From Chrysomallon squamiferum (Eukaryota; Mollusca; Gastropoda; Neomphalida; Peltospiridae), in NCBI GenBank assembly GCA_012295275.1, contig CM022677.1:8620014-8657513 (forward strand): a DNA stretch of 37,500 bases, in the 5' to 3' direction. The notes under the pieces are model-generated. The model was given only the letters and a program-made list of their open reading frames with translations, searched no databases and had not been told where the DNA came from. This document shows, in pieces, positions 1-13,976 of this stretch. The first letter of the stretch is position 1; each line of letters starts with the position of its first letter. The translations under genes and the position numbers were made by a program.

Positions 1-1020
1 GGATTAGAATGTGAATTACAAATTAGTTTGTCCTGTCAGCGAACTGAGTAAATGAATTATTTATATGATTTATCAGTTATATATTTTGTTTACCTTTCAC
101 ATACATAGATTCATACATACATACATACATACATGCATACATACACAAACACATACACGTAGATCGTTTTTCTTTTTTTTATTGTTTATGAAGTCATATA
201 TTTTACATTTAATAATTTACATTTATATAAATTTATATGTACAAAAATGTATTTCCAATTACGTTTTATAAAGACATATGTTTATAACTGTGGTGTGTAT
301 GTGTATATATATATATATATTTGTGTGCGTACTTATGTGATTATATCCTAGAGTAAAGTACTTATTGATGTCAAATAATCAACTAAAACACACTCAACAA
401 GCTGAACTACAACAACAACAAGAATAACAGCAACAACAAACAGTAACAAACATTTAGATTCAATAGTCAAGTTTATAGACAAACTACTCGGTCGACTGAC
501 TTTGCGAGCGTAGTTTTTGTTGGACACCAGTTTTTAATTTCATAATGGCGACATGAGTGGTTAAAGCCCGGGGCCTCATTTCATCTACAGCGTACTTATT
601 TTGTCACAAGATGTTATCACAAAGGAATATATGTGTAGAGTGTATTTGTCAAGTCTGCTACGCTGCCTAAGACCATGTCGAGGGTATATCAAAAGAAAAC
701 TACTTTACAGCAGTAAATTCACCCTTTTTGTTATGCCGCGCCAATTATTTAGTGTTACGATGAATATTGTGATTTTTTTTTTTTTGGGGGGGATGCTTTA
801 TTGTTAAGGGTATCTGTTTTTCAGTTAATTTCACACGTTGTTGTTGTGTTTCGTCGTCGTTGCTATTATTATTGCATTTGTTTTTTGCTGATGCTTCTTC
901 GGTCTTTTTCTCAATTTTTTGTTCTTCTTTTTTGTTTGTTTTTGTACTAGTAAAATGGTAATAGTAATATTACAGTAATAGTATAATAGATTTATCGTCG
1001 GATTTCTTTATCATCGGCTT
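1..1020. other. Intergenic, no gene seen
   Basis: CATA-type repeats occur at 105-150, a TA tract at 306-320, a T run then G run at 772-792, and TTG-rich trinucleotide texture at 835-950. A segment at 545-600 (GAGTGGTTAAAGC) resembles a tRNA-type A box, but no matching B box follows at the right distance. No coding sequence is supported. Confidence 0.6.
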
Positions 1021-1021
1021 T

Positions 1022-1222
1022 TATGACATAGCCTCTTTTACGCCCAGTACTCATCTCAGTCGTCTTCTTTTATGACGTAACTATTTTATCATAGGCCTTT
1101 ATGACGTAGCGAACTGCATCGTTCAGATGCCATTATAATCATGTTCTTTTATGACGTAACTATTTTTAATCATGCTCTTTTATGACTAAACAAATTATAT
1201 CATATAGTTTTATGACGTACCG
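1022..1222. repeat. Degenerate ~30-bp tandem repeat carrying bZIP-like TGACGTA sites
   Basis: The core TTTATGACGTA recurs at about 1069, 1099, 1149 and 1209, with variants TATGACATA at 1022 and TATGACTAA at 1181. Spacings are about 30 or 50 bp, and flanks such as ATCATG and CTATTTT are shared. TGACGTAA matches CREB/ATF and related bZIP sites, so the repeat makes a homotypic cluster. Whether it works as a regulatory element is unknown. Confidence 0.7.
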
Positions 1223-1320
1223 TTTGATGAGGAAATTTGTTACGGTGCCTGTCTGTCGTAATATATAGAGAGGTGAGATTCTTTTGTATGTAGCGTCACA
1301 GCTACCATGTCTCTCGTTGA

Positions 1321-1590
1321 ATTTATTTATTTATTTATTAAAATAAAGGTAACTTACACAATTTATTTATTTATTTATTTGCTGTTTCTTATTGTGTTAG
1401 TTATTTTATTTCATTTTATTTTATTTTAATTAAATGAAAATATTTATTTATTTATTTATTGTGACATTGAAGTCTAGGTAACTTATTATCTTTGTTAACT
1501 TATTTATTTGTAGTTTGCTTGATTGTTTGTTTTATTTCATTTAACTTTAGTTTAACTGAATTAAAATACTTATTTATTTATTTTTTTTTT
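1321..1590. repeat. Diverged tandem duplication, ~129-bp period, TTTA-rich
   Basis: GGTAACTTA at 1348 and again at 1477 is followed in both copies by a TTATTTATTTG block, a TTTATTTCATTTTA-like block and a run of ATTT. The copies differ by many indels, so the event is old. Confidence 0.6.
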
Positions 1591-2478
1591 TTATAATACA
1601 CGCGTGTTTCTTCACATTAAGTTGCACATTCAGTAGATAAGTCGAAATGGCTATTCTTACACACCCCATTCCCTTTAATAACCAACCATCCGACCATCGT
1701 TGACGGAACAGACACTAGCGATTAACTATTATTGCGAAATAATGCGTAAGTAGGACATGTCACAAGGTACATATGCAAATTAGCTCATATTTAAATTACC
1801 AGAGACCTATTCATCAACGCCTTTGAAATTAACATGCTCACGAAATATCACACATAAACACAGGCAGGCAGAACTGAAACACATTCCGGTATCTAATCAC
1901 GTGATAAAGTCCTTCCATTTCATTAGCTATTTGACAATGGTGTAGGGCTGTTCTTTTCTTCTCCCTCCGATACACATGATCACCTTTCCATACGTATTTC
2001 GTTAAACTTATTTGTGATGTTATATGCAAGTTGCTTTACCAACCAGAGCATACGCTGAAGAGACATTAATGACATGTAATATATGGACACCCTGACTATA
2101 AAAATATGTGATTTATGGTAAACTTGCGTTTTGAAAACATTTATTCTCTTCTTATTTTACACTTCGGAAATACCTACCTATCAAAAGTGGAGAGGAGGTA
2201 GAAAAATAAAATAAATCAAAAATGAAACACGAGAAAAGATGAAATCTTGAAAACTAATAATCATAAATTATTGTAGACTTTTTTTGTTCTGATTTTTATT
2301 TTCGTGTTTATGAGCAAATCGTTATAAAAAAATCACTTACTATTAATCGTAGGAGTAACCCCTCAAGTGGAGCAGTTCTTCCTCTTATACATCATTTGTA
2401 TGTTTCTGGGCATCACCATAAATTATTACTGAAGAGCAATGATTTTATTAAGTATTCAGTGTTGTCTTAATTATGTTT

Positions 2479-2480
<2 letters not shown>
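1591..2480. other. Intergenic, no gene seen
   Basis: Mostly unique sequence of moderate AT content. The short minus-strand frame at 1838-2029 matches nothing recognisable. Confidence 0.6.
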
Positions 2481-2481
<1 letters not shown>

Positions 2482-2552
<71 letters not shown>

Positions 2553-2557
2553 CCCCC
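2482..2557. repeat. (CT)n microsatellite ending in a C run
   Basis: About 34 perfect CT units end in CCCCCCC. Confidence 0.98.
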
Positions 2558-4057
<1,500 letters not shown>

Positions 4058-4597
4058 CATCACACTACTCCGATATCTCTTCCCAAGCACACAAAAAAGT
4101 GATCATGAAATCTACCTTACAAATTCGTTTCCAATAACTGATAAGAACCTAAATATTGACTTGTGTGTAAATCACTACTTTACTTTTCCTTGTCAAACTG
4201 CAGCTGATAACGTACGAGTATTGACGAAATGTGCCGATTAATGGCAGTAATTGGCCAACAGTGGCATGTCGATGTAAATAAGTTCATTCTTGGCATCCAT
4301 TGGTCGAGGTAAGCCAACGAAATCGTCTGGTATTAAGATGTGGGATTAACTAGTCAAAGGGTTCGTTTGCCTTTGAAAACATTTAATTGGCAACTTCATC
4401 CTTATGTTGTTCCATGCATTAACTGTTAGCTGTTAATGTACCTGGATTTCTGATAACGCGAAAGATCGTGTACCCGGTTTTGGCATTTAGAAAACGAAAT
4501 TAAAAGTAAATAAATAAAATTTTACAGAAAATAATAGGAAAATAAGTGTTATGTACATTCATTTATTTTTGTTTGTTATTGGTTTTGACAGTTTTTC

Positions 4598-4600
<3 letters not shown>

Positions 4601-4653
<53 letters not shown>
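4601..4653. repeat. (TTA)n microsatellite
   Basis: About 17 perfect TTA units. Confidence 0.97.
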
Positions 4654-5322
4654 TACTATTATTATGAAATTTCTTTATAAAATTAAATAATATTGCTTTT
4701 CTTTGAATATATTTCTTCTATTTTCACTTCCTTTCACTACCAAATAATAAACATGTACAAAAAGGAGAAATTATCACGGAGAACACAAGAGAGATTATGC
4801 TGTTGTATCTATTAATGCGACAAGGCGCCACTGAAAAGGCTAGATTTGTTCGTGCTTCTAAGACCACCGAATGAAATATGTTCTTTTTGTCCTGCTCTGT
4901 AATCACGTGTTGACAGAAACCCGCTTCCAGTACCACTGTAACAACAACTTGTGTTTCAAAGCAGCCTACAGACTCGCCCAGGCATTATCAGCGCGCGTGT
5001 TTCTTTTCCAAAATACCGAACACACTAAGTTTATGAATTAGGTATTACCTCGCAAAGGTCAAGCGACGTGATGCGTGTAAATATTATTTTAATAATACCT
5101 GTGAAGATTGCTTAGGTATTTTATGCCGAAGGCCTTTTTTTATTTTTTTCCCCCTTCTTCTTCTTCCCCAATTTTTTTATTTTTTTTATTTTTTTATTAT
5201 TTTTGGCAATAACATTTATTTAACTTGTTTTTAAACCTGCTATAAGAAGACGTATGAACGTATTATAAACTGGTGTTCCGTTTATATAAAGTTTATATGG
5301 CTAGTCGTAGGATCTATCTTTA
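4654..5322. other. Intergenic, no gene seen
   Basis: 4740-5100 is unique and fairly GC-balanced. T-rich low complexity follows at 5133-5205. The minus-strand frame at 4724-4936 is not recognisable as a protein. Confidence 0.55.
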
Positions 5323-5640
5323 ATATGTTTGTAAACTATCTGACGCAGGTTTGTGTATTTTGTAGAGTCACTGTAGAAGGTGTATATAAAAACATATATG
5401 CGTAACATGTTTGTAAACTGCAGAAAGTGTATGCATAACATGTTTGTAAACTGCAGAAAGAATATGCATAACATGTTTGTAAATTGCATGAGCTTTGTGT
5501 AACATGTTATAAATGGCTGTAGGGGTGTAAAATGTTTATAAACTGTAGGAGTATTGACAATTGTTATACGTTTGTTAATTTTGGGAGATGTTTGAAACAT
5601 ATTTGTAAACTGTAGAAGGCATATAACATGTTTGTAAAAT
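5323..5640. repeat. Minisatellite, ~33-bp degenerate unit (ACATGTTTGTAAACTG core)
   Basis: Copies of the core begin near 5323, 5405, 5438, 5471, 5501, 5530, 5597 and 5625. The central three are nearly identical and the outer ones progressively diverged. The 33-bp period keeps frame on the minus strand, producing an artefactual 11-residue peptide repeat (LQFTNMLCIHF-like). Confidence 0.8.
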
Positions 5641-5711
5641 GGATGAATGAAGTTTATATAAATTATTAAGTTCCTGAAAGAGCTGTGTATAAGATGTTTC
5701 CGTAAGCGATG

Positions 5712-6927
<1,216 letters not shown>

Positions 6928-6937
6928 ATTATTATTA

Positions 6938-6980
<43 letters not shown>

Positions 6981-7037
6981 TTTTATTTTATTTTATTTTA
7001 TTTTATTTTATTTTATTTTATTTTATTTTTTTTTTTT
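6928..7037. repeat. Compound (ATT)n-(TTTA)n-(TTTTA)n-T run
   Basis: Unit length grows stepwise along the array from 3 to 4 to 5 bp, ending in about 13 T. This fits successive slippage from a T-rich precursor. Confidence 0.95.
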
Positions 7038-7917
7038 AACATTTTCCCCAAATTAACCTGAATCATGTGCACACCTGACATGAACATGAAAATTAACTTT
7101 CACGTACAGATTAACATTGCATAAATTAGCAATCGACGTCAACTGACCTAAAATGTCACTTGCGTGTCAGTCACTGTTAACGACTTATTGCAGTGTTATT
7201 TTCAGACGATGACGTAACGTGTTCCCGGGTTTTAGTCTAAATTGTTTGATCGAGTCTATTGTTATATGCCATTAATTAAACCCGCTTCACTGGACTTTGT
7301 GTAATAAAAATAATAAATACGTGTTTGTGTATGTCTGTTGCTACCCTGCAGGGAAATAAGATAGAAAGAGTATTACCCAGGCAAGTTGTTTAATTTGTAG
7401 ATATGTGTGTCGTCATTTGCCCGTAAGGAAGTAAATGAAATAACTAGTTACTCCTAGCATATACAAATATATATATTGACGGTGTTAGGATTTAAACACT
7501 ACCAATCTTGGAAGTGTTTGTGTTTAGAGTTTGAGGATTCTTCTTGTTTGTAAAGCGAGAATAATGTAAGTTGTGAGCGATTTTCTTTCAATATTAATTT
7601 AGACACTTTTCGGTTGATAACACATGTATATATGTGGTGTATTACTGTATTTTCTGTTTTATTATATTCAGTATTATTATTTTGTTACTAATACTACATA
7701 GCTATGATGTGGCTAATTCAAGCTACACGGCATTTTGAAACCGATGATAAACAGACTTTATAAATGTACACTCAATTTTCAAGATTAAATGTTTATGTCA
7801 TTTCCTTGTTTATGATTATTTATTTACATTTTCTAACCTAATAATTCAATATAAATATATTATTATTATTATGAAATTTTGTCATTCACTAAACGCTCGC
7901 CACTGTTCTCATTTCCA
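7038..7917. other. Intergenic, no gene seen
   Basis: 7041-7290 is unique and relatively balanced, with one TGACGTAA at 7209. The rest is AT-rich with no credible frame. Confidence 0.6.
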
Positions 7918-7927
7918 TCTCTGTCTG

Positions 7928-7974
<47 letters not shown>

Positions 7975-8021
7975 GTCTCTCTCTCTCTGTTTCTCTCTCT
8001 CTCTCTGTCTGTCTGTCTGTT

Positions 8022-8074
<53 letters not shown>
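7918..8074. repeat. Compound (CTGT)n/(CT)n microsatellite
   Basis: CTGT tetramers alternate with CT blocks and end in about 25 perfect CT units. Open frames on both strands here are repeat artefacts. Confidence 0.97.
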
Positions 8075-8078
<4 letters not shown>

Positions 8079-8216
8079 CTGTGTGTCTTTCTCTCGTTCT
8101 TTATAACACTCGAACACAGACCTAAACGCATTTACATAATCAGATATACTGATGCCTCACAGGTTCAAACTATGTGGATCCATACGCACATAAACATATA
8201 TACACACAAGATTTTA

Positions 8217-8266
<50 letters not shown>

Positions 8267-8475
8267 TGAGTGCATGTGCGTGTTTATATATATATATATA
8301 CATGCTCATACACTCATATACGTACACATCAGTCACACAGTTACACAGACACACAAACACACACAAGAATACAGATACATACATACATACATACATATAT
8401 ATATATAAACATACACACACATATACACACACATACACATTCACAGACGCATTCACATATTCACATATTCTAACA
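8217..8475. repeat. Compound TA/TG/CA/CATA microsatellite zone
   Basis: (TA)9 then (TG)15, followed by a TATA tract, CACA-rich sequence and CATA repeats. Four overlapping open frames here are all artefacts of the repeat. Confidence 0.95.
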
Positions 8476-8938
8476 CAGAAGAGACTGGTTGGTATAATTC
8501 CGGTATATGAAACAAACGTATAGCTAGCTTTACCGCCAGTTTGGAGATAGCCACATCGATTTTTGCCAAGACTGAATTATGTCCTGAACAGCCAATGTGC
8601 CACTGAAGATAACTGTAGAAGTACTATACACACTTCTGTTTGTTAATATAAATCTTAATTAACTGTTTTATTATAATGACTGAGAGACTGATAAGGGGGC
8701 TTATCATCTTAAGATTTTTAAAATACAGTGTTTGGGTTATTGTCTTAAACTACTATTTGTTACACTTGTTAGTGTGTGCCGCTGTGTTCTAATTGCTTAT
8801 ATATACATTTAGATTGTGTACTTTTGTATACAAGTGAAAATACTAATAATAATGCTGACGGTAATGATGATGATGATGATAATGAATAATAATAATGATA
8901 ATAATAATATTAAAGTTGAAGCAAAAGTGGTAAGCCAG

Positions 8939-8940
<2 letters not shown>
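8476..8940. other. Intergenic, no gene seen
   Basis: Unique AT-rich sequence ending in a GATGAT/AATAAT-rich patch at 8863-8910. Confidence 0.6.

Positions 8941-9012
<72 letters not shown>
8941..9012. repeat. (CT)n microsatellite
   Basis: About 35 CT units with one interruption near the start. Confidence 0.98.
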
Positions 9013-9013
<1 letters not shown>

Positions 9014-9239
9014 GTATGTGTATGCGTTTATCTATATGTAGTTCAATTTGTCAGATGTAAAGATCGTGAAACGCTTATTATAAACTGATTGGTGAATGTT
9101 TATCATGTGTATAACATCGTATCAAATACTTTCATAACAATAAGGATTTTTAAGGAAATAATTTGATCAGTTCTTTACAATACTGTTACAATATATATTA
9201 TGATATAATGCAATAATTGTGTATTCTTATTAACAAATA

Positions 9240-9880
9240 TACCCATTCTGGCCCTTCTGAACATGAACCCAGATCCGGTCATGGATATTCTATACAATCA
9301 GTGATCTGTCCTTTCAGTAACCTTTAAAAAGTGTACATTTCTCGACGTACTTTCCTCTCCGGTAAGCGGAGCATCACGTTAGTAACAAATAGAACAGTTA
9401 ATAGACTGCAGCTATATACAGGCTGGACCGACAGATGACGCGATACCACTCTCGCTACTTGCTTGATTACAAGTAATCTGCTTAATAAGAAATCCGTCAG
9501 CGCGGAATAATTCCCCAGCTTCGTGCTTAATTAGCCAGGAGGAGATAACTGCAAGGATTTACTTTCATCAGCCTTTCTCCCCCACACACTCACACCCACC
9601 ATCATCGCCATTACGTGTAGTTCGTAATGAGGCAGAAAAAGTCCGTTTAGGCTCTATTAACAGCCCAGAGGCAAGTAACGGATTTCTGTTTGATGCAGGT
9701 CGCTGACTGGACCGACGTCTGTACTGCTCCGTCGTCGCTGACGTTGAGTGATCGATATTGAACGTCTTTTCGTCATGTTCTAATTATCGTGTCGTTGGCG
9801 CCCGGCAATTAGTCAAAACGAGGGTTTACACAGGGTTGTGTGCACAGGGAAACACCACAACATGTTCTAATGTATCTCTA
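9240..9880. promoter_or_regulatory. Unique, GC-balanced island; possible conserved noncoding element
   Basis: Repeat-free sequence with many CpGs lies between AT-rich flanks and has no long open frame. Homeodomain-type motifs are dense: an inverted pair GATTAC-AA-GTAATC at 9475-9488, and TTAATTAG near 9532. Low repeat content and motif density suggest an enhancer or other constrained element, but constraint cannot be judged from one genome. Confidence 0.3.
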
Positions 9881-10570
9881 TTGAAATTCATTACTTTGAA
9901 GTGACATTGTTCTCAATATAAATAAACCCCAAATTGTTTATTATTGTTGTCCTATACTAAGTATTATAAAAGGGATGTTACTACAGTGTAATAAAACATA
10001 ATGTAACATAAAGTACATTAACATAAAATAACATAATATATTTATTTTATTTCTTGTATTGTGTATCATTATGTGAGTTCTGTATGTATGTGTGTGAATG
10101 TGTGTATCTTTGATCGTGTGAGTGTGTGTGTGTGCGTGTGTATGAATAATATATATATATATATACACACACATATACATATATGTATGTATGTGTGTAT
10201 GGCTTAATTTTATACAGAATATACGATGAAGAGTTAATAGTTCTGTCAGAGTTTGACGGCTATAAGCAATGGAGAAGAATTCGGAGATAACAGATTATCA
10301 TCTGATTATCATTTAGTTGACTTTTGCATTGTCCAGTCTGTTAAATTTGATAATAATCATAAACTGCATATAAAAAGATTTGATCCTACGACCAGTGTGT
10401 TTTAACCTTATTCCTTTAATATTATGCCAGCAGTTAGCATATTCTGCATATATTAATTTGTTTTTTGGTAATTAATATGTTGAAATTACTGTAAGTCACA
10501 AGACTTAATCTATCATTTATTGCCACTGCAAGGGTAATTTTAAAGAATTAAGTACAAAAAAAAGAAGAGA
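9881..10570. other. Intergenic, with a GT/TA microsatellite zone
   Basis: GT-rich and TA-rich tracts occupy 10080-10200; the rest is unique AT-rich sequence. No gene is supported. Confidence 0.6.
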
Positions 10571-10571
10571 A

Positions 10572-10630
<59 letters not shown>
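10571..10630. repeat. (AAT)n microsatellite
   Basis: About 20 AAT units. The adjacent AAGATTCGATCTC (10632-10645) is weakly like a tRNA B box, so the array could be an old SINE tail; this is speculative. Confidence 0.95.
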
Positions 10631-10631
<1 letters not shown>

Positions 10632-11559
10632 CAAGATTCGATCTCACAAACATTTAGTTTCTTTCCTTGTTTTTTTGTCACACGCAGTTCTGTATTTTTG
10701 TGGTAAATTCGCTGTTCGATTACTTAAACATAGCCCTGTTAATCTTATTACTTCTTCCCCCACTGAACACCCAGGCGACTTTTTTTGTTGTTGTTTTTTT
10801 TGTTGCTGAGATAATCAAAGAGCGGAAATGCACGGCGCCCAGTAACGAACTGTGTTTCAGGTATCGATCCCTGGTTCAGATAATTGGAGTGATTTGAGAA
10901 GAGTTTTATCATTTGACCTCGCTGTAGCCTCGGGTACAGAGCACGGCTGTCTTCTAGAGATTCGCAAAGAGACAGTCAGCTGCAATATCCACAACACAAA
11001 TTCGATGCGATAGTTCCTGGCTGCAGAACACGTGTAGTTATCCCCATTCTTTTCTTTTTTTTTCCTCCTCTTTGCTCTTGTCATTTTTGTACTTGAGCTC
11101 CGAGTTAGGAGATATATGTTGTTCGTACAAACTCGGCAATAACCGGACAGTTTAAAATATCTGAGTGTTAAACATTGGAATATATTTGTACTTAATTCCT
11201 GGTTAGTTGTCACGTGACTGCTTTATGAAAGGTTATGTTATATTCTGTTCTGTCTATTGAAATTCATCATATACTCTAGAAACATTGTAAACTCTAATCA
11301 TTAATGTATAAAACTCATTTGCGATTTCGTAAATATCTGTGTTCAATATATATATATATATATGTATATATAGTTTGTGTACGTATGTATGTGAGTGAGT
11401 GTGTGTGTGTGTGTGTGTGTTTTTCTGCAACTATAAATATTAACACTGAAAGTGAAATTAAATAACTAAATCCGAATTCTTTTTCATATATGTTTATTTC
11501 GTAATAATTTGTCTTTACACCTAGACTCTGTTGTGTGTTTGTTTGAGACTGATACCAAG

Positions 11560-11606
<47 letters not shown>

Positions 11607-12540
11607 GTGTGTGTTTTGTGTTTGTGTGTGTTTGTTTGTGTGTGTGTTTGTTTGTTTGTTTGTGTGTGTGTGTGTTTGTGTGTGAGACTGACACCAAGAC
11701 TGTGTCATCGAGAAGAGTGCTCTTTCACCGATTAATTCAAATTTTTCTTCATTTCTTTCTCTTTTCTTTCTTAAACTACGCTTTAATTACTTATTACGCT
11801 TAAGATTTTTTCCTTTTACGGTACAATTCTTTTTATTTCACTTTTCGTTATTCATTCTTTTCTTTATTCTTTTTTTATTCTTTTTTTACTCAGTTTAATG
11901 TAAATTGAATTTACAACTTGTTTATTTTGTATCTATGACAACTAGATTTTGTTCACTGATTGTTACTGTCGGTTCTTCTGAACGTATTTTGCTATTTTGT
12001 TCTTTGTGCATAATTTTCTTTTCGTTATATTAATTTAACTTTAAAAAAAATAGATGTTGCGGTGTTATGACTTAGTGAGCTACTAATGTCAGTTTTATTT
12101 TGCACTTTTTTCTTTTTTTTTACCCCCTTTATATTCTGGGAATAATAAAACGCTAGATTTTACGTCGATATTATCTTATTTGTTTATTCCAGAATCAATG
12201 TGGTCTTATCAAGGCATGTTTTATTTTACTGTTATTATAACGCTAATTTATTTAGAGCCATTTGCATATTATTTACTTATTTATATACATCTACACACAT
12301 ACACACACATACTCACACACATACATACACACATACACACACTTATATATATTTATTATGATGTCTTTCGATTGTTTTATTTTTTTACTTTTTATTATTC
12401 TTTTATTGTGACATCAGTTTATTTTGTTTATTTTTAATTTAGTTATTTATTACCTTCAACCATAATATTTTTTTTCTCATCCCCAATATTTAATAAGCGT
12501 TTTTATTTAATTTAAAAACGGCTATTAACTAAACAATAAT
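10631..12540. other. Intergenic, no gene seen
   Basis: 10830-11110 is unique and balanced. TA/GT tracts lie at 11348-11420 and a GT/T/GTTT compound repeat at 11563-11682. 11740-12540 is T-rich. The 118-codon minus-strand frame at 10857-11213 begins at GTG, has no family resemblance and is not called. Confidence 0.55.
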
Positions 12541-12860
12541 GTGATGCAGTGATGACGTCACGCATTGTTTCTGTCAGAGAACAGTCATATTCCACAGAGA
12601 AAGAAATAACTAATCCAACAGACACGGCAGAAATTAAATTACGACACATCGTTATGAACACGTAATAACTTATTAGGCATGCGCAGCGACCTCAACTCAA
12701 TTAGGCAACATAGACGTGTTTTAAGACTGCAGATTATCCATAATGAAAAATGTTATAAATATAACACTGTTACGTGAGTGACTTCCAGCAGTAATGCGGG
12801 TTACCTGACCTTTACACGAACATTGTCGAAGTCATGTTAATTCCGTTTTTAATTACGTCA
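12541..12860. promoter_or_regulatory. Island with CRE palindrome and NRF1-like site
   Basis: TGACGTCA at 12553-12560 is a perfect CRE. GCATGCGCA at 12677-12685 closely resembles the NRF1 site, and TACGTCAT follows at about 12854. CRE plus NRF1 is a common pairing in CpG-type animal promoters, but no transcribed unit can be identified beside it. Confidence 0.25.
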
Positions 12861-13126
12861 TAGGTAAAATTAGCTTTAAACAGACTTGTAAAATATTTTA
12901 TATTTCTTGATCTTGTTCTTCATGTTGTTGCTGTTGTTATTGTTCTTCTTATTATTATTTTTTTATTTATAATTGTAGTATTGGTTGTAGTAGTAGTAAT
13001 AATGGTACTACAATGCTGCCATATCAACATCATCATTATTATCTTCTTCATCATCTTTTTGTTAAATAATTTACCTAATATTTTATAAACACACACACAC
13101 ACACACAAACACACATAAATACAAAT

Positions 13127-13130
<4 letters not shown>

Positions 13131-13214
<84 letters not shown>
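13131..13214. repeat. (AG)n microsatellite, ~84 bp
   Basis: 42 perfect AG units, preceded by a CA tract at 13090-13107. Confidence 0.98.
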
Positions 13215-13219
<5 letters not shown>

Positions 13220-13580
13220 CGATCAGCAAATTATAAACAAGGACACGAAGCACTCACTCTGATGACAGGTACTTTCTCGCTGACTAACGAATGTTGTAGA
13301 AATCTATCTTTTCCTAGCCAGCGTCTTCCATCCGTGCCTCCACGCTGTCCCTCAGACTAATTATACTGCAGCCAGTGACGTTCACAACGTCTCCAAGTAG
13401 ACTAGGAGTCGCCATGATTGATCGCATTTATGCAATCGAACAAAAACTTGCGACTAATCGGACTTCTCCGTACGTCTTCGGCGGTCTCCGAGGACCGTCG
13501 GTTGTTGGTGATGAATTGGCGTTCGCGCTGCGCGGAAACTTGAACTTCAGACGTTCTCTTATGATTGATCGTTTTGTTAT
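13215..13580. promoter_or_regulatory. CpG-containing island with two Hox/Pbx-type sites
   Basis: Unique sequence, CpG-rich from 13430 to 13560. TGATTGATCG occurs at 13415-13424 and 13562-13571 in the same orientation, 147 bp apart. TGATTNAT is the classic Pbx/Exd-Hox composite site. An ATG-started frame at 13414 (82 codons) crosses both sites and runs into a T-rich tract coding a Phe run. It resembles no family, so a regulatory reading is preferred over a coding one. Confidence 0.3.
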
Positions 13581-13668
13581 AATGCTCGCTTTCTTTTTTT
13601 TTTTGTTTTGTTTTCTTCATCTTTTCAATTTCATTTTCTCTTTTTCTTCTGGGTCTTAACAAACACTT

Positions 13669-13728
13669 TTTATTTTTATTTTATTTTATTTTATTTTATT
13701 TTATTTTATTTTATTTTATTTATTTATT
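13669..13728. repeat. (TTTTA)n microsatellite
   Basis: About ten TTTTA units. Confidence 0.95.
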
Positions 13729-13870
13729 AGTTTATTTATATTATTTTATTATTATTATTTTTTTGTTGTTGTCGATTTTTTATATGTTCTTCTATCTATT
13801 ATTTCTTTTAAGGCTGTAAACACATATTCATTCTAACAAAGACAGGCAAATGTATGCATATAGCCAGAAA

Positions 13871-13976
13871 CTCACACACACACACTCACACACACACACG
13901 CGCGCATATATATATATTAAAACACACACACACACACTCACACACACACACACGCGCATATATATATATTAAAAAA
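13871..13976. repeat. Tandem duplication of a compound CA-CGCG-TA microsatellite
   Basis: Two copies, about 55 bp apart, share the order (CA)n, CTCA, (CA)n, CGCG, CATATATATA, TTAAAA. The whole composite was therefore duplicated after the simple repeats formed. Confidence 0.85.

Noticed and set aside
545-600. tRNA-like A box (GAGTGGTTAAAGC)
   Set aside because: No B box at tRNA spacing and no cloverleaf; at most a SINE relic.
8172-8523. Several overlapping frames on both strands
   Set aside because: Compound TG/TA/CA microsatellite; the Cys-Val, Thr-His and Tyr-Ile runs are repeat translation.
10857-11213. 118-codon minus-strand frame
   Set aside because: Begins at a GTG codon, includes a Lys/Arg run from T-rich DNA, and has no family resemblance.
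13375-13659. 94-codon frame with a repeated MIDR peptide
   Set aside because: Starts at GTG (an internal ATG gives 82 codons), ends in a translated T-rich Phe run, and its repeat comes from the duplicated TGATTGATCG site; no homology recognised.
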